Shown: positions 11,312 through 23,960, numbered from the stretch's first letter. The stretch: DNA of 64,000 nt from Cannabis sativa (GCF_029168945.1 NC_083604.1:76338211-76402210); one strand, 5' to 3'. The notes: generated from the sequence alone by a model not told the origin. A program made the numbers and translations.

Positions 11312-11574
11312 GGCGTTTGGTTGGGAGGAATGAAAATATAGGAATAGGAACGGGAATAGGAATAGGAATGGAATGGAATAAAATTTAAAATGCATAAAAA
11401 AATTATAAAAAAATCATTAATTTTTTTTTCTTGTTACATTGGAATGGTCATTCCTTTCTTTTTAAAATGGAATAACCATTCCACCAATACTTTAAAATGC
11501 AACCAAACAAAGGAATATAATAAAAATTATTTCCTTTCCATTCCATTCCATTTCATTACCTCCAACCAAACGCC
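11312..11574. mobile_element. MITE with GGCGTTTGGTTGG terminal inverted repeats
   Basis: The left end GGCGTTTGGTTGGGAGGAATG (split over 11312-11332) is mirrored by CATTACCTCCAACCAAACGCC at 11554-11574. Inside, GGAATAGGAATGG on the left faces CCATTCCATTCC on the right, so most of the element can fold. Length 263 bp with no coding capacity. This is a common plant MITE type. The superfamily cannot be assigned because no clear target duplication is visible. Confidence 0.75.
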
Positions 11575-12054
11575 ACCTTAGTGTTTAAGAAAGCTTGATG
11601 ATTTAAATATGTTCTTAAGTTAATCCAAAAATAAATTAAAAGGTGATGTTCCAATACTTAAAGAAACATTACTTAAATGGGCGTAAGATAGAAAGAAAAT
11701 TAAAAATCAATCTCTAAATTGTTGATAATTGAAGATAGCATTTGTCTAAAAATTGTAGATAAGAAAACTAATGATAGTCATTGGTGGATTTCAGTCTTCA
11801 TTTGCTTCGATAGAGACAATAGTGTAATTTTTGTATTTTGCACTTTTTATTCTAGCCGGGTCCGCATATATCTGGATTGTCCATTTTTTCATTGATAAAT
11901 TAAATATGGTAGTGTCGACAAAGCGGCGGTGTTCCTACAAATCGTGATGTATTTTCATTTAAAATGATTAGACATGGTGTGCATAGCTTATTTAATTAAA
12001 AAAATCAACTTATGGAAGGCATGTAAAACTATTTTATTTTTTTTTAAATTACAC

Positions 12055-12570
12055 CTTTGCGGTATATTTCATTAGTTGGGCAGCAGTACACGAAAATATT
12101 TTTTCCACAATATCTGCGAACATGACAGCAGATAGGCTCTTTGTATTGTCATCAAGTTCAACATATGCTATAGCACTGTAAAATACATAATAAGATTGCT
12201 AGTATCTTTTTTTATTATTATTTTAACTTAATTTCAATAACATCATATGTTTTTTGTAATATACGTGGTGTAAGAAATCCTTCCTGGCTGCATGATGGCT
12301 TGTCACATATAATTTTTTCATTGCGATTGTATAAATCTATTTTTTTATGACATGCGTCACATAACATGTAATAAAAACTCTAGACAGTATCAATTATTTT
12401 TATTGTCGCCTCAATCCAAAAATATTTTTTCTACATCCAAATTAAATGGTGTTAATAATAGTAAGATATTGAAATAAAAGTTTTATAAAGTAAATATTGT
12501 AGTAGTCTTTACCTCATTCAGTTGCAGATTTTTCATCAACTCTGAAATTTGGATGTTAGTCACTATTTCG
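12055..12570 (-). pseudogene. RPA1-like OB-fold/zinc-ribbon pseudogene remnant
   Basis: Three short exon-like blocks remain on the minus strand: 12570-12513, 12430-about 12276, and 12175-12055. Block 2 reads like the start of the RPA70 C-terminal DNA-binding domain (IEATIKIID). It continues with a four-cysteine zinc ribbon, CDACHKK, and later CDKPSC. Block 3 continues with AIAYVELDDNTKSLSAVMFA and ends LMKYTAK, the OB-fold that follows the ribbon in RPA1. Blocks 1 and 2 join in phase across GT-AG signals. Block 2 contains a TAG before the ribbon, and its donor has lost the base needed to keep phase with block 3. Plant genomes hold many RPA1-like copies, some carried by Helitrons. No Helitron ends were recognised. 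The homology call rests on pattern, not a search. Confidence 0.6.
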
Positions 12571-13051
12571 CTAATATATTTAATTGTGCTTCTAATTTAT
12601 GAGCACGTGATCAAAAAAAATACTGTAATGTACTCTCTGATTTGTTTTTTTTTTTTTTTGCATCTAATGCCTCAAGTTTAATTATGATAAGTTTTGGTGG
12701 GTTTTAGTAAATGTTTTTCTTTTTCTGGTTTGCATTAATAGCTAGAACATGGAGAAATTAATAAGATTGACATTCCTTTTTGTCGCAGCATGTACAAAGC
12801 AGCATAATTATAATAATGCTTCAAGTTGCTATTATTTTTATTTAACAGAAGACGAAATTATAAATTTTATGACTTCTTAGTTATAATGTATGTGCTAAAA
12901 TATAACTTTTTCTTTTAATGAGTGTTTTTATAGGAAAATGGTAATTCTAGAAGAGAAGAAGAGAAGAAGAGAAAAATCATAAATGTACAACAGCAAAAAC
13001 CCAATCGTATTTTTTTTAGATTTAATGGAATTTATTTTATTATATATAAAT
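12571..13051. other. AT-rich spacer
   Basis: Very AT-rich sequence with long T and A runs and a short GAAGAAGAGAAGAAGAGA purine tract near 12950. No gene seen. It may contain further decayed upstream exons of the RPA1-like remnant, but I could not recognise any. Confidence 0.5.
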
Positions 13052-13225
13052 AAAAAGTGACCTATGAATTCATAAACTATTTTATTTTTAATAATAAATT
13101 ATTTTATTTTTAATATAAATAAAAAGTGACCTATGAATTTCTCATAAATTATTTTATTTTTAATAATAAATTATTTTATTTTTAATATAAATAAAAAGTC
13201 TCCCACGAATTTCTCATAAACCAAG
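13052..13225. repeat. Tandem repeat, unit about 69-72 bp
   Basis: The phrase AAAAAGTGACCTATGAATT occurs at 13052 and 13121 and in altered form (AAAAAGTCTCCCACGAATT) at 13193. Between them the units share TTATTTTATTTTTAATA blocks. About two and a half copies, AT-rich, non-coding. Confidence 0.8.
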
Positions 13226-13798
13226 AATTCAGTTATATAGGCACACACTTTATATAGAATAGATATATAAAATTTTATTAAGGTGTCTTCCTCATTTGAC
13301 GTTTTCTAATCAAATTTTCTATATTTTTCATTTGCTAGATATTTTTATTTTTTAATGAAAGGGTGACGAGTTGAAACTTCTTTATTTTACTTTATAGGAT
13401 AAATTGTCCTTCTCCACAGCAATTGCGTCGTCTATTTCTAGGATTTTGGATTATTTTTTTGGGGTGACATCTCTATTTTCGTCTGTTTCAGGAAAAAAAA
13501 AAAGGTTAAAACAAAGAATTAGGTGCTTCAAAATTGATCATGAAATTCCTCAAACAATAAATGGGCTTAAAGGCCATATTTTATTTGGCTCTTGTTTTGG
13601 GATAAGTTGAGGAATATTTTTTTTTATCCATTAATAAAAAATATTCTCATATTTTATTTCATTAAAATTTATCCATTTTTGCTTAATATATCATTACCAG
13701 CACAGGATTTACATTAATTTAAAGAGTATAATAGAGACATCATCTATAAAAATGAGTAATGAAAGTAAAAATTAAAACAAAATAAAGTGGAATGCAAT

Positions 13799-14547
13799 GG
13801 GAAATTTGATTTTCTATACTTAAAAAACCTTAAAATTTTATTCTTAAACCAATACATTTTAAACTAAAAAAAATATGACACTTTTTTTAAAACCCCAAAA
13901 ATACCCCTCTCATAACTCAAACCCTTTCTATCTCCTTCCCTCAAACTCTCTCTGCATCTCCCTTTCTCTCTATCTCGGCATCTCTTCGCCCCCCACCCAA
14001 ACCATCCCACAACCTCCACGGCTCAACCAAAGAGCACGGCTTCGACGACCACCGAGGACCACCCAGCCCCCATCTCTCTTCCTCTCTCTCAACCCGTGAG
14101 GACCACCCAAACGCACCACCACCTTCACGGCTCACTGCCACTACCTCCGACGAATGACCCAACCCCCCTCTCTCGAACCCAGGCCCCCTCTCTCTTCCTC
14201 TCTCTCAAACCGAAAACAAAAAAAAAACAAAAAACCAGGGTCTGATGGTCAGACCATGGAGTCCGATGGGTCCGATGGGAGAGGGGGGGGGGGGGGGGTC
14301 TGACCCATCGGACCCTGGTTTTTTTTTCGGTTTGAGAGAGAGGAAGAGAGAGGGGGGCTGGGTCCGACAAGGCCGATGGGGGGTCCGATGGGGCCCGATG
14401 CATATGCGGGTTGGAAAAAATGGGGCTGAGTTATGAGAGGGGTATTTTTGGGTTTTAGATAAAAGTGTCATATATTTTTTAGTTTGAAATGTATTGGTTT
14501 AAGAATAAAATATTAAGGTTTTTTAAGTATAGAAAATCAAATTTCCC
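13799..14547. mobile_element. 749 bp near-complete foldback element, TCCGATGG family
   Basis: The ends GGGAAATTTGATTTTCTATA (13799) and its inverted copy at 14528-14547 begin arms of about 118 bp that match closely. The pairing continues inward through CT-rich sequence (14176-14250 against 14290-14365), so almost the whole element is one hairpin centred near 14275. The core contains GTCCGATGGG motifs and a G17 run. The flanks AATGCAAT (13791-13798) and AATCCAAT (14548-14555) agree at 7 of 8 bases and look like a target duplication. Long arms fit a MULE or foldback element. Reading frames here encode only proline/serine-rich low complexity and are not genes. A second family member lies at 27526-27944. 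Confidence 0.85.
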
Positions 14548-14555
14548 AATCCAAT

Positions 14556-15215
14556 TTCCTCTCTTGTTTTAGAGAAAAGAGAAAGCTCAAATAGTTTGTT
14601 GGGTTGGGTTTTATTTGAGCCTAAACAAGCATGGAAGGTTGTTATTTTAAGCCCAAAATAGTTTCTTGGGCTTTTATTTTAGTGAAAAGAGAACGCCTAA
14701 ATAGTTTGTTGGGTTGGGTTTTATCCAAACATGCAAGAAAGGTTGTCCATTAAAATTAAAATGAACAAATCAAATCTTTTTCTTAAAAAAAGGTAAACAA
14801 ATCAAAGTACCAATAGTGTTCAATTTATCATTTCATTACTCATTTTTTTCTACTCTTTTTTTTTTAATGAGTCATATATTAGAATCACTTATTAACTTCA
14901 CTTTTCTCCAAAAAATAAATAATAAAAGATGAAAAGAAAGAAAGCTGGAGCTGATATATAAGAATTGATTAGTTTGGACCACAATGACCTTGTCTATTTT
15001 TATTGGTCTACTTAATTGGAGAGAGACCTATTTAAACATATACAACATGATCAAACTAAGTTGAAGGTTTCCCCTTTCAAAAGAAAAAAAACTAAGTTGA
15101 AGGGTTTAATATTTACTTTGAACGACAATGGGAAAAAGAAATATTTATTTATGAAGTGTCACATTAATTAATAGAAATTTTTACATTAAAAATACAAAAT
15201 ATTAATTTTATTACC
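14556..15215. other. AT-rich spacer
   Basis: Contains a duplicated phrase, AATAGTTTGTTGGGTTGGGTTTTAT (in two parts, near 14588 and 14700), about 112 bp apart, so part of it is an old tandem duplication. No gene seen. Confidence 0.5.
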
Positions 15216-16840
15216 AAAAAACCACTACACGGTTACCCAAACATTTATACCATTTTCTTTTAATTTTTTTACATTTGTACCACATGCACACACAATAAAT
15301 GCTTTCTTGATTGACACGTGAGATTGATGTACCACATCAATCTTTTTATATATCATTTCTCTCTTTTTTTTTTTCTCTTCTTTTTTCTTTTTATTTTTCA
15401 TTTATTTTCAGTTTTTTTTTTTAAATATTAACCTCTATAGCTAAACACTTCCCCCTCCACGATCCCAACTCGATTTTCCTCTTCTTTTTGTTCTTTAATT
15501 TTTTTTCAACTCCCATTACCGAATCCCATAACTGTAATGATTAAGATGATGCTCAGGAAAAAATTCATCAAGATGATGCTCAAAAAATGATTAAGATGGA
15601 GCTGGTCTTCGATCTCATGTTTGTTTTCGGTTTCTTTTTCGTTTCCCCCTTTTTTGAAATTTTTTTCGTATTTGACATTATTGTGTTTTGTGTTTATCGA
15701 TTTTACTATTTTAGGTTTTTCATTTTAACATTTCTTTTAGTTTTGTTTAGTTTTTTAGGGCTTCTATTTTTTAGTTTAATTTATGTGTTCTTTTTATGAG
15801 TTTTTCATTTTCGTTTGTTTAGTCTTAATTTCTGTTTTTTTTTTTATTATTTTTCTGTTTTTGTTTTTTCAGATGTTTTATTGTTTTTCATTTCAGTTTC
15901 TTCATTTAATTATTTCTCATTTTGTAATAGTTTTTTTCATAGTTTTTTAATAGTGTAAACACCTTCTGTATGTATTTTTTAAAAATATGTTTTTGGTCTA
16001 GTTGTTTCTTGTCCATTTTTATATCATCAATGGGTAACAATGAGATTTATCATGGATGTTGATGTTCAAAGAGTTTTTCCTGTATTTTAGTTTGTATACA
16101 GTTGTTTAGTAGTTTTATTATAGTTTTGCTACTTGCATATGTTATTTCATTATAAAACTAATATGCAACTATTTCATTATAACTACTATTTTTTGGTCCC
16201 CGTCAAATTAAATTCATGCATAATATATAAACTATAATAAAACGATAATGCAACTATAAGGCAACCAAAACAAAAAATAAACAGACTTATACGTAACTGG
16301 TTGTACCTCAATTCGAATTTACTCTTCTTATTGTGTTTCTAAAAAAATATATTTATATTGGAAACCAGTAATCAATCAAAATGCAACTGTATATAACGTA
16401 CATGTATTATTCATGAGGTTTTTTTTAAAAATTTTCACATCATACATTGTTTTGGATTTGGTGGGAGCTTCAGATCTGTTTGTTACAGATCTACATTTTA
16501 TGAATATAGATTTCGATATTAGGGGGAGTTATTTTGATCGAATAAAACAGAAAACAAATGTGTAATTTCAGTTTCTTCACAGTTTTTCTGATTTTTTTTC
16601 GTCATTTTCTGTTTAGATCATTGCAGGCCTTCTTTTCCAGTTTATTTCGCCAGAATTAATAGTTGTATTTTTATCGTTTTGGTTTCATTTTGGTTGTTTT
16701 GCAGTTGTGAAACGATCGCGGTATTTTCACCTTCATGGTTCGCTTCCGTATACCAAGACTTAGTGCATGTGGTATTTTTGTAAATATTTATATTGGATCG
16801 TATAACGTTTAATTCTACTACCAAAGTATTTTTGTAATTT
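15216..16840. mobile_element. Possible non-autonomous element with degenerate inverted ends
   Basis: Near the left end is TTTGTACCACATGCACACA (about 15270). Near the right end is GTGCATGTGGTATTTTTGTA (about 16762), an inverted copy of 11 exact bases (ACCACATGCAC) plus looser matches outward. The interior is T-rich with repeated TTTTTCATTT and ATGCAACT phrases. It encodes only hydrophobic low-complexity frames. Boundaries are approximate and no target duplication was found. Confidence 0.35.
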
Positions 16841-19800
16841 TTTTTCCTTTTTTTCCTTTTTCTGTTTTTTTCCCTAATTAATATGGATCCATCCATTGAC
16901 ATTACTTGTACCACAAGATATATAATATATATAATTTTTGGGACATTTATAATATGAGATTGTAAACCATATAATATTATATTCGAGTTCATGTATTTGG
17001 TTTTTGTAAAGAATAATATATAGTGTTGTGACAGTAATGACATGATATGGAAATCTAAGGTTGAAATATTGTCTACTGTATAGTAGACCATAATTAAGAT
17101 TATAAGATATTATACATTTTTTTTTTTTGGCTGTTTTCACTTTGCAAGAACCAATCCTTAAGTGGTCCCTAGTTATAAAATAATATTAACGATATATAAA
17201 ACCTAAAAAAAATAAAAATAAAAGAATAGCTCGTACTTAATAATTTTGGATGATTTATTACATCAATAATTAACCATTCATTTAAATTGTAATATAGCTA
17301 AAGTGAATTAATACGCTAAAAAAAGGTTAGATTGATATTTATTACAAGCATAAGCATATTATATTACTGAAGAGAGTCATACAAATAATTTTCTAAATAA
17401 AGATAAACACCTTTCATCTTTGTTCACATAAAGTGTGAAGGAAAAAATTGATCGACCAAGAATATTCTTTATATCGTGTATTTGAGAAAATAGAATCAAA
17501 TAAGTAAGAGAGAAAATTTATCCCAATACAAGAGATGAACTAATTTGCTACTAAAGTAATAACTTCATTAATATACTATTACTAGTCACTTTAATTGTTA
17601 AACAACTTAAACTAATGGTTAATCGGCTTAGTTAGTCTCTAATTTCTCTTATGAAATCTATTTGATTCTGATTATTATTAGGATTGTATCAAATTTAATC
17701 ATGGAATGAAAATTAAAACATTATTTCCACCCATGCACAAACATATTGGTCAATTTTTTATCTTTCTTTCAATTTTCTACTAGCTACTTCATCATTTTTT
17801 GGTAGCACTACATAAAAGAGTTTTGATTATTATTGGTATCAGAGGAATTTAAACAACACTAAAATACGTGCAAATAATAAATGAAAAGAACAAAAAAGAG
17901 CAAACACTTACTTAGAGTAGCGAGTATTCAATGGGGAACTACCAAAAATAACAAAATAATTGAAAATAATAAGGACACAAAAAAATTTAATGGCTTAGTC
18001 AGATCACAGTCTGCTTAGTCTACTATTGCAAATAATTTCTGCTTAGTTTATTAATTTGGATCACTTCTTTATATAGAAAGCAAGTGCCATTTTAATTTTA
18101 CATAACTAATTAATTGTGTAGAACAATTTTACAATAAATGATAGTATTAAATATGAATAAATGTAAAATAATAAATGAAGAACATTTTAATCCGTTCTTA
18201 TATTAAGTGCAGCAATGTATGCGACATATCGAGTGCGAGTTTTTTGTTCATATTCTCGCACAAACTTTTAGGCATTAGGTGCATATATTATATATTCGCT
18301 AAACGGCTAATGGGCCTATCGCTGGGATGTCTGCGTTCACTTTGAATTGCATCGACAGACATCTCGCATATTGACAACATGGGGCATGTGAGTCCTGTCA
18401 AGTCGTCGAACACAGTCTGTCATTTGGACCAATTATCATGTAAAGAACGATATTTACTTAGTCGTAAGAAAAGACTATTAGTCATTGCATATATTTTGAT
18501 ATATGCGCGACTTGTATAAATCATTTCGGTCCTGCTTATCTTACACTACGTAAAGCATAGTATGCGACTAGACTCTATCAAAATCGCATCATCTCGCGAG
18601 TTCGGATCAAGCAAAATTAACTCTTTAAAAGTCATTAATTAAAAACTCATCTATTTTTTAATCAAAAGTTAAATCTACATGTCAATTTTATAAAAAATTG
18701 TTCTCCAATTTCTACTCGAAAAATTCATACTATAACAATTATATATTAATGTACGTAAACTTCTTTAAATAAAGAAAAAAAAATATATAAGGATTATATT
18801 ATAAATATAAGTCTAATCCGGGTAGTTAGGGATGTATAGTGTTGGTGTCCCATAGTGTTTGTCAAAATTAGCCACAATAATTATAAAGTTGATTTGATTT
18901 TGGAGTATGTTCAAATAGCATGCGCAGTTTGAGTTGAGAATAGTTTTTGAGACAACCATTCATATTCATTCATTATCTCTATCCCTTTCAAAAAATAAAA
19001 TAAAATAAATAACATTAAAGCTTTTTAAATAATAACAAACAATACTTTAATCTTCAATAAACTCATTCTAGAACTGGACAAATCCAATCTAATTTAATTT
19101 AATTACCGAAAAATAGATATTTAATTACAATTTAATTGGATGTCAAAAGTTAGATGTCTAATTGAATTTGATCATTATTATATATCTAAAAAGTTAATTA
19201 AAAATTAATCTTATCAAATTATAATTAATATATATTAAAATATTATTTATATTTCAATATTTAAAAAATTAGTTAATTATATTTTTTAGGCCGTGTTTTA
19301 TTAATTAATAGATTTAATTAAATAATTCTATTCCATCTTAAATTAAAAAAATAACATGTTTGACTTACTGTGTTTTTCTAAACATGTATGCATAGCCTTA
19401 AATTCCTAGGAAAATACCTAATAGCTCCTTCATTTTTTAAATTGTTTTCAATATCAATTAAATTTGATGTAATTTTCTTCATATTTTAAAGTTTATTTAT
19501 ATAATAAATAGTCTGGTGTATAATTAACTAATTATAGATCCAATTATAAAATCAATTCAATTTAATTATAATTAAATTGATTAGATTAAATTTTGATATC
19601 TAATCAAATCCAATCGAGTGATAAATTAGATATAATTAAATGGATAAATTGCGGCATAAATACCTAATGTTTTAAATTTTATACATTTAAATACTTAATG
19701 TTTATTTTTGAGGTAAAAATACATAATGTTACAATTCTCTTACACCATTACTAACATTTTCGTTAACTTATCATAAATATAGACACGTAGAGGACTCAAA

Positions 19801-20200
19801 TGCATTACATTTATTTATTTTATTTTAAAATTTAATATTCTTAATATCAAAAACTAAATACTACTTGTTTTTTTTTTAAAAATAGTTTGGTGTATAATTA
19901 ACTAATTATATATCCAATCATAAAATTGATTCAATCAAATTAATAATTAAATTTTAATATGTAATCAAATCAAATTGAGTTATAATTTTTTAAATTCAAT
20001 TACTAATTAGAATTTAACGAAATTAGCCAACCCTAATTCATATCATTAGCAATGGAAGAAAAGTAGAGGAAGTTAAATGCACGTGCAAGTCACGTATTAA
20101 AAAAAGACATAAATAATAATTAAATGAATTTAATTTAATTAATTAATAGGAAGGAAAAAGAGAAGAGTGTGAAAATGAAACAAAGGGTTTGGAATGGGAC
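16841..20200. other. AT-rich intergenic region
   Basis: No gene seen. Two observations: a 440 bp block at about 18190-18620 is richer in CpG (GCGAC and CGCGAG motifs) than its surroundings and may be a decayed element. A phrase beginning GGTGTATAATTAACTAATTA recurs at about 19514 and 19889, a direct repeat about 375 bp apart. The rest is A/T-rich simple sequence. Confidence 0.5.
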
Positions 20201-20212
20201 CCCACGTGGCCT

Positions 20213-20492
20213 CATCCCACTTTTTCTTCACGCCGGCCTCTCTCACCCATTTCTTGGAAAAGCAAATTTAATTAATTAATTAATCCTTTGTTTAATAAAT
20301 AAATAAATAAATAAAAATAAGAGAGAGTGGGACCCAATAACGGGGAGGGCACACGTCTTTGGCCCACACGTAACCCAACCTCCGCACGTGCGGAAAGTCT
20401 TTGTTGCCATTATGGCTCACAGCGCCGTTGCCTTGCCAGCTAGCGGACCTGTCTTTTTTCATGTGTGGGTCCGCACGTGCTGTTACCACGTG
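20213..20492. promoter_or_regulatory. G-box/BRRE cluster 1
   Basis: Four perfect CACGTG G-boxes lie within 280 bp, at 20213-20218, 20385-20390, 20474-20479 and 20487-20492. They sit in an island that is less AT-rich than its flanks. The second is the centre of the 12-base palindrome CCGCACGTGCGG (20382-20393), which also contains the BRRE core CGTGCG on both strands. G-boxes bind bHLH and bZIP factors, and CGTG(T/C)G and CACGTG are bound by BZR1/BES1 proteins. The nearest downstream gene is BEH2, about 3.8 kb away on the + strand, so autoregulation is a possibility. Function is inferred. Confidence 0.5.
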
Positions 20493-21521
20493 TTATGACC
20501 CGACTGAGCCGACTCCCTTTTATTTTCCTCATTTATTATCATGCTTTTAATTTATTAATTGTTATCATTTATTATGTTAATTGAAATAAATTATTTTCAA
20601 TCCTCTAGACTATAAGTCAATTATTATTTTTCTTAAGAACAATTATAACATGGTGCACTTATATATATATAATTTCCATATCATTTCACTAAGTTGGAGA
20701 AAATTCAATAATATTTTCTTTTTGTTTCAAGGTTTTGGATTTTTTTTAACTTTTTTTGGTAAGAAACAAAAATGGAATGCTAAGACAACAATGGATCATA
20801 TTCTAAAGTTTTATTTTGATTTTTTCTGGCATCCTTCGCTTTAAATTTCCATAAAGTTTTCTTTCATCTCTTCTACTTTTATTTGTGAAGTATTAAAAAT
20901 ACATTATTTAAAATTTTACCTAGCTTTAGAGCTAAAATTTTCATTTTAAAAAAAGATAAACATTTTTTAATTTTTATATATAATTTGAAGGAAAAAAATG
21001 AAGACATATTTATTCTAAAAGAAGAAAATTAGGGAGATGGCTTTTTAATTTTAACATGCTAAAAAATATATCACATAATTTAAAGCAAAACAATATACAT
21101 AATTAATTTTTCATTAACCACAAAATAAACCAAAAAAAATAAGAATAATTACATAAATTATTGTTCTTCTGTAAAATTTTCACATTTTTATATATTTACG
21201 ATTTTTTTATAAAAACAACGTAAAAATAATAAAAAAAAATACATAAAAATACACATGCAAACAACATTATAACACCAACAAAAAATAATATATAAATAAT
21301 AAAAAATTAACAAGAATATTTTCTTATGTATTTCTGTAAATAAAATTATTAAAATATTTAAAATTTTATACAATTATATTTTTATAATTTTTTATTATTT
21401 TTTGAAATAATTCCAAGAAAATATATTCAGTTAATTTCTTTAACACCAAAGGTCCAAAAACACGGCTCAAAAATGATAGCTTGACGGTGGCATTAAGCCA
21501 GCCAAGCCAAGTCATCGAATC
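20493..21521. other. AT-rich spacer between G-box clusters
   Basis: Very AT-rich, with no coding potential or recognisable element. Confidence 0.6.
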
Positions 21522-21880
21522 CACGTGGAAAGAAAGAAAAGGCAGAGAATGAGAACCAGTGGGACCCACAATCACGTGGTCAATAGTGGGCATGACACGT
21601 CAACTCTAAGGTTGGTCCCACAAGTAGTATGGGTTTTTTAAATCTTTCTCTCACACACACACGTACGAACATAGGTTTCTGTGACGCACGTGTGGAGCCG
21701 ACTGACACTGCAAAAATAAAAAGTACAGTGAGATAAGAAAATGAGTGTGGTCCCCACACAAAACACAACACTCTTGCCTTGTCCATATCTGTACCGTTCA
21801 AACTGAACATCACACGTCAGATCAATCCCCCCGAAACAAATGTCACCACCTTTTTCACACCTCCACAACCGTCAGATGTA
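21522..21880. promoter_or_regulatory. G-box/BRRE cluster 2
   Basis: A second less AT-rich island holds CACGTG at 21522-21527, 21573-21578 and 21687-21692. It also has the related ACACGT sequences near 21595 and 21812. The box at 21687 is embedded in CGCACGTGTGG, which carries BRRE cores on both strands. The island also contains an (CA)n stretch at 21652-21662. It lies about 2.5 kb upstream of BEH2. The short open frames over this block overlap each other on both strands and show no protein-like features. Confidence 0.5.
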
Positions 21881-23960
21881 TCGGGGATTGAACAATCTGA
21901 CGGCTACAATAAATCAAGATATATATTGCTAATTAGAATTATAAATATAATTAATTTTAGAGTAGGAGTAGGAGTAGGACCATGCTATAATTCTACATGG
22001 GTGGTTTTTTTCAGTCTTTGGCTGAAACGATTTGTCAATAATGGGGGCATCAAATATTATCAGTATGAGTTGGACCCTTTTTAATTATTTTATTAAGAAA
22101 ATTTTGTACCTAAATTCATTCTTCTTTTTTAATTAACCATTAAAAATTTGATGTGGTTTAGAGTTTACTTTGACTAGTAATATTAACATTTCAATGACTT
22201 GATCTTCTTTACTACGTTTTTTTGAGGTATTTTGACTTGAAATAAAGATGAAGAAAAAGAAAAAGGAATTCAAAAGTAAAATTTTGAAAAAATAAGGTCA
22301 AATTATTGTCAATTTTCACGTGGGCAGGGCTTTAAATTAAGTTGGAGATATATTCTAATAATTAAAATTAATAATGTTGGTTTAGGCTAATTGATGACGT
22401 ATATTTACAAACATATATAATGTCCCCACAATATTATGTGTTTGAAAAAATAAGAGAAAAGAGATAAAAAAATCAATATTGAATTGGGTAAATAAGTAGT
22501 AATGTATGTATACTAACCAACCAATCCATGTGCTTTAGTGAACAACAAATAACATTCACTTCTATTAAAATGCTCAATCATGGGGTCCTATACATATAAC
22601 TATATAATAAGATATTTTATGTGTTTGTATACCTACTATAGATAGATAAACACAACAATTTTCTTAATAAATACACACACTTTTTTTATGGCAATGTTTA
22701 TTAAATATATGCATATAAATCAATTTATAAATTTTACTACTTGAACATATTATTTAGTAACTAATGTAATGTACTCTGTACTATGTATTAATTGATGGGT
22801 TGTTTTCTAAATGAAAAAATTGACTTATATTGTCATTAAAAAAAATCATTCGAACCCCAAATAAGATGATAACAAAGTATTAAGTATTTTTTTAAGAGAA
22901 CCTCTTTAGGTTAGATCAAAGAAATGTCATCAGGAGAAGGTAGAGGGATTTTTTCCATTTTAAAAAAGTTTAATGTCTATTCTAAGAGTATGTTTAACCA
23001 ATTCATCTATCAACAACTGACATAAGAGAGAGATGACTCCGGAAAGCTAGTTAATAAGATTTTAATATCAAAAAAGATACTCCTACTTAATTTGGTATAC
23101 TTTGAACGACTCTCAAGCCAATACACTAAGACAATGAAAATTTAAAAAATTCCCGTGATAAGTAATCTAATATCTTGGGTTCATTTCAATCTTACCCTTC
23201 TTCCTAAAAGAGCGTTAATAAACTTGTAACACAAAATCATCCATTACATTACAACCATCAATCATGCATCTTTTAATGTAATAATTTTTAAAAAATAAAT
23301 TGTAATTAATTTTTTTTTTTCATTGATATTTTTGAATAACTAATTGAGTGAAGTAAACTATACTTAACATAAGTAAATTTAATTAACACACTATTTAATG
23401 ATAATATTAATTATTGAGTTAATTCCATCAATATCTAATATACAAATATAAACTATTCCTAACATTAATAACTAAGAAATTACAAAATAATAAAACCATA
23501 TTTAAAATTAGGCTAAATTTATTATGGTACGAAATAAATATATTTAATGTAATTAGGAATGAATCATTTGAGAGATTAATTTTAATTGAATACAAATTGA
23601 TTTTAGAAAATTTACTTTAAAACTTGACACAAATACTTAACAAAGCAATTAAAATTAATTGACTACAAATTAATTTTAGAAAAAAATACTAAAAATAATT
23701 AGACTAAATGAAAAAATCCTTTTTTTTTTTTGAAAAGCAAGACTAAATCAACACAAACAAGCATTAAACTTTTTTCTTTATTAAAAAAAAAAAGTTAGGA
23801 TTGAAAATCATATAAAAATACCATTAAAAAGCTTGAAAAAAAAATAAACAAAAATATTGTCTTTAAAAATAGAAAAAAATAAACTCATTTTTGTCTTAGA
23901 AATAGAATTTTCGTTTTATAGAAATATTGATTGATTGATATGCACGAGTGTGAAAAAGTA
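21881..23960. other. AT-rich upstream region of BEH2
   Basis: No gene or well-bounded element. Very A/T-rich with several poly(A) and poly(T) tracts. The block 22900-23220 is somewhat less AT-rich and may be a decayed insertion, but I cannot identify it. Confidence 0.5.

Noticed and set aside
13052..13225. Tandem repeat considered as a CRISPR array
   Set aside because: Units are contiguous, AT-rich and without unique spacers, and the window is clearly a plant nuclear genome.
13875..14471. Several overlapping Pro/Ser/Arg-rich frames on both strands
   Set aside because: They arise from the CT- and GC-rich foldback element. Frames on both strands mirror each other because the DNA is palindromic.
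15587..15799. 70-codon Phe/Val/Leu-rich frame
   Set aside because: Composition-driven frame in T-rich DNA, with no membrane-protein pattern beyond hydrophobicity.
16642..17140. Minus-strand frames of 149 and 88 codons
   Set aside because: AT-rich low-complexity translation (Ile, Asn, Lys, Tyr) overlapping in two frames, no motif.
20292..20489. 65-codon minus-strand frame in the G-box island
   Set aside because: No family motif, ends in a low-complexity hydrophobic tail formed by the AT repeat, and coincides with the regulatory-looking cluster.
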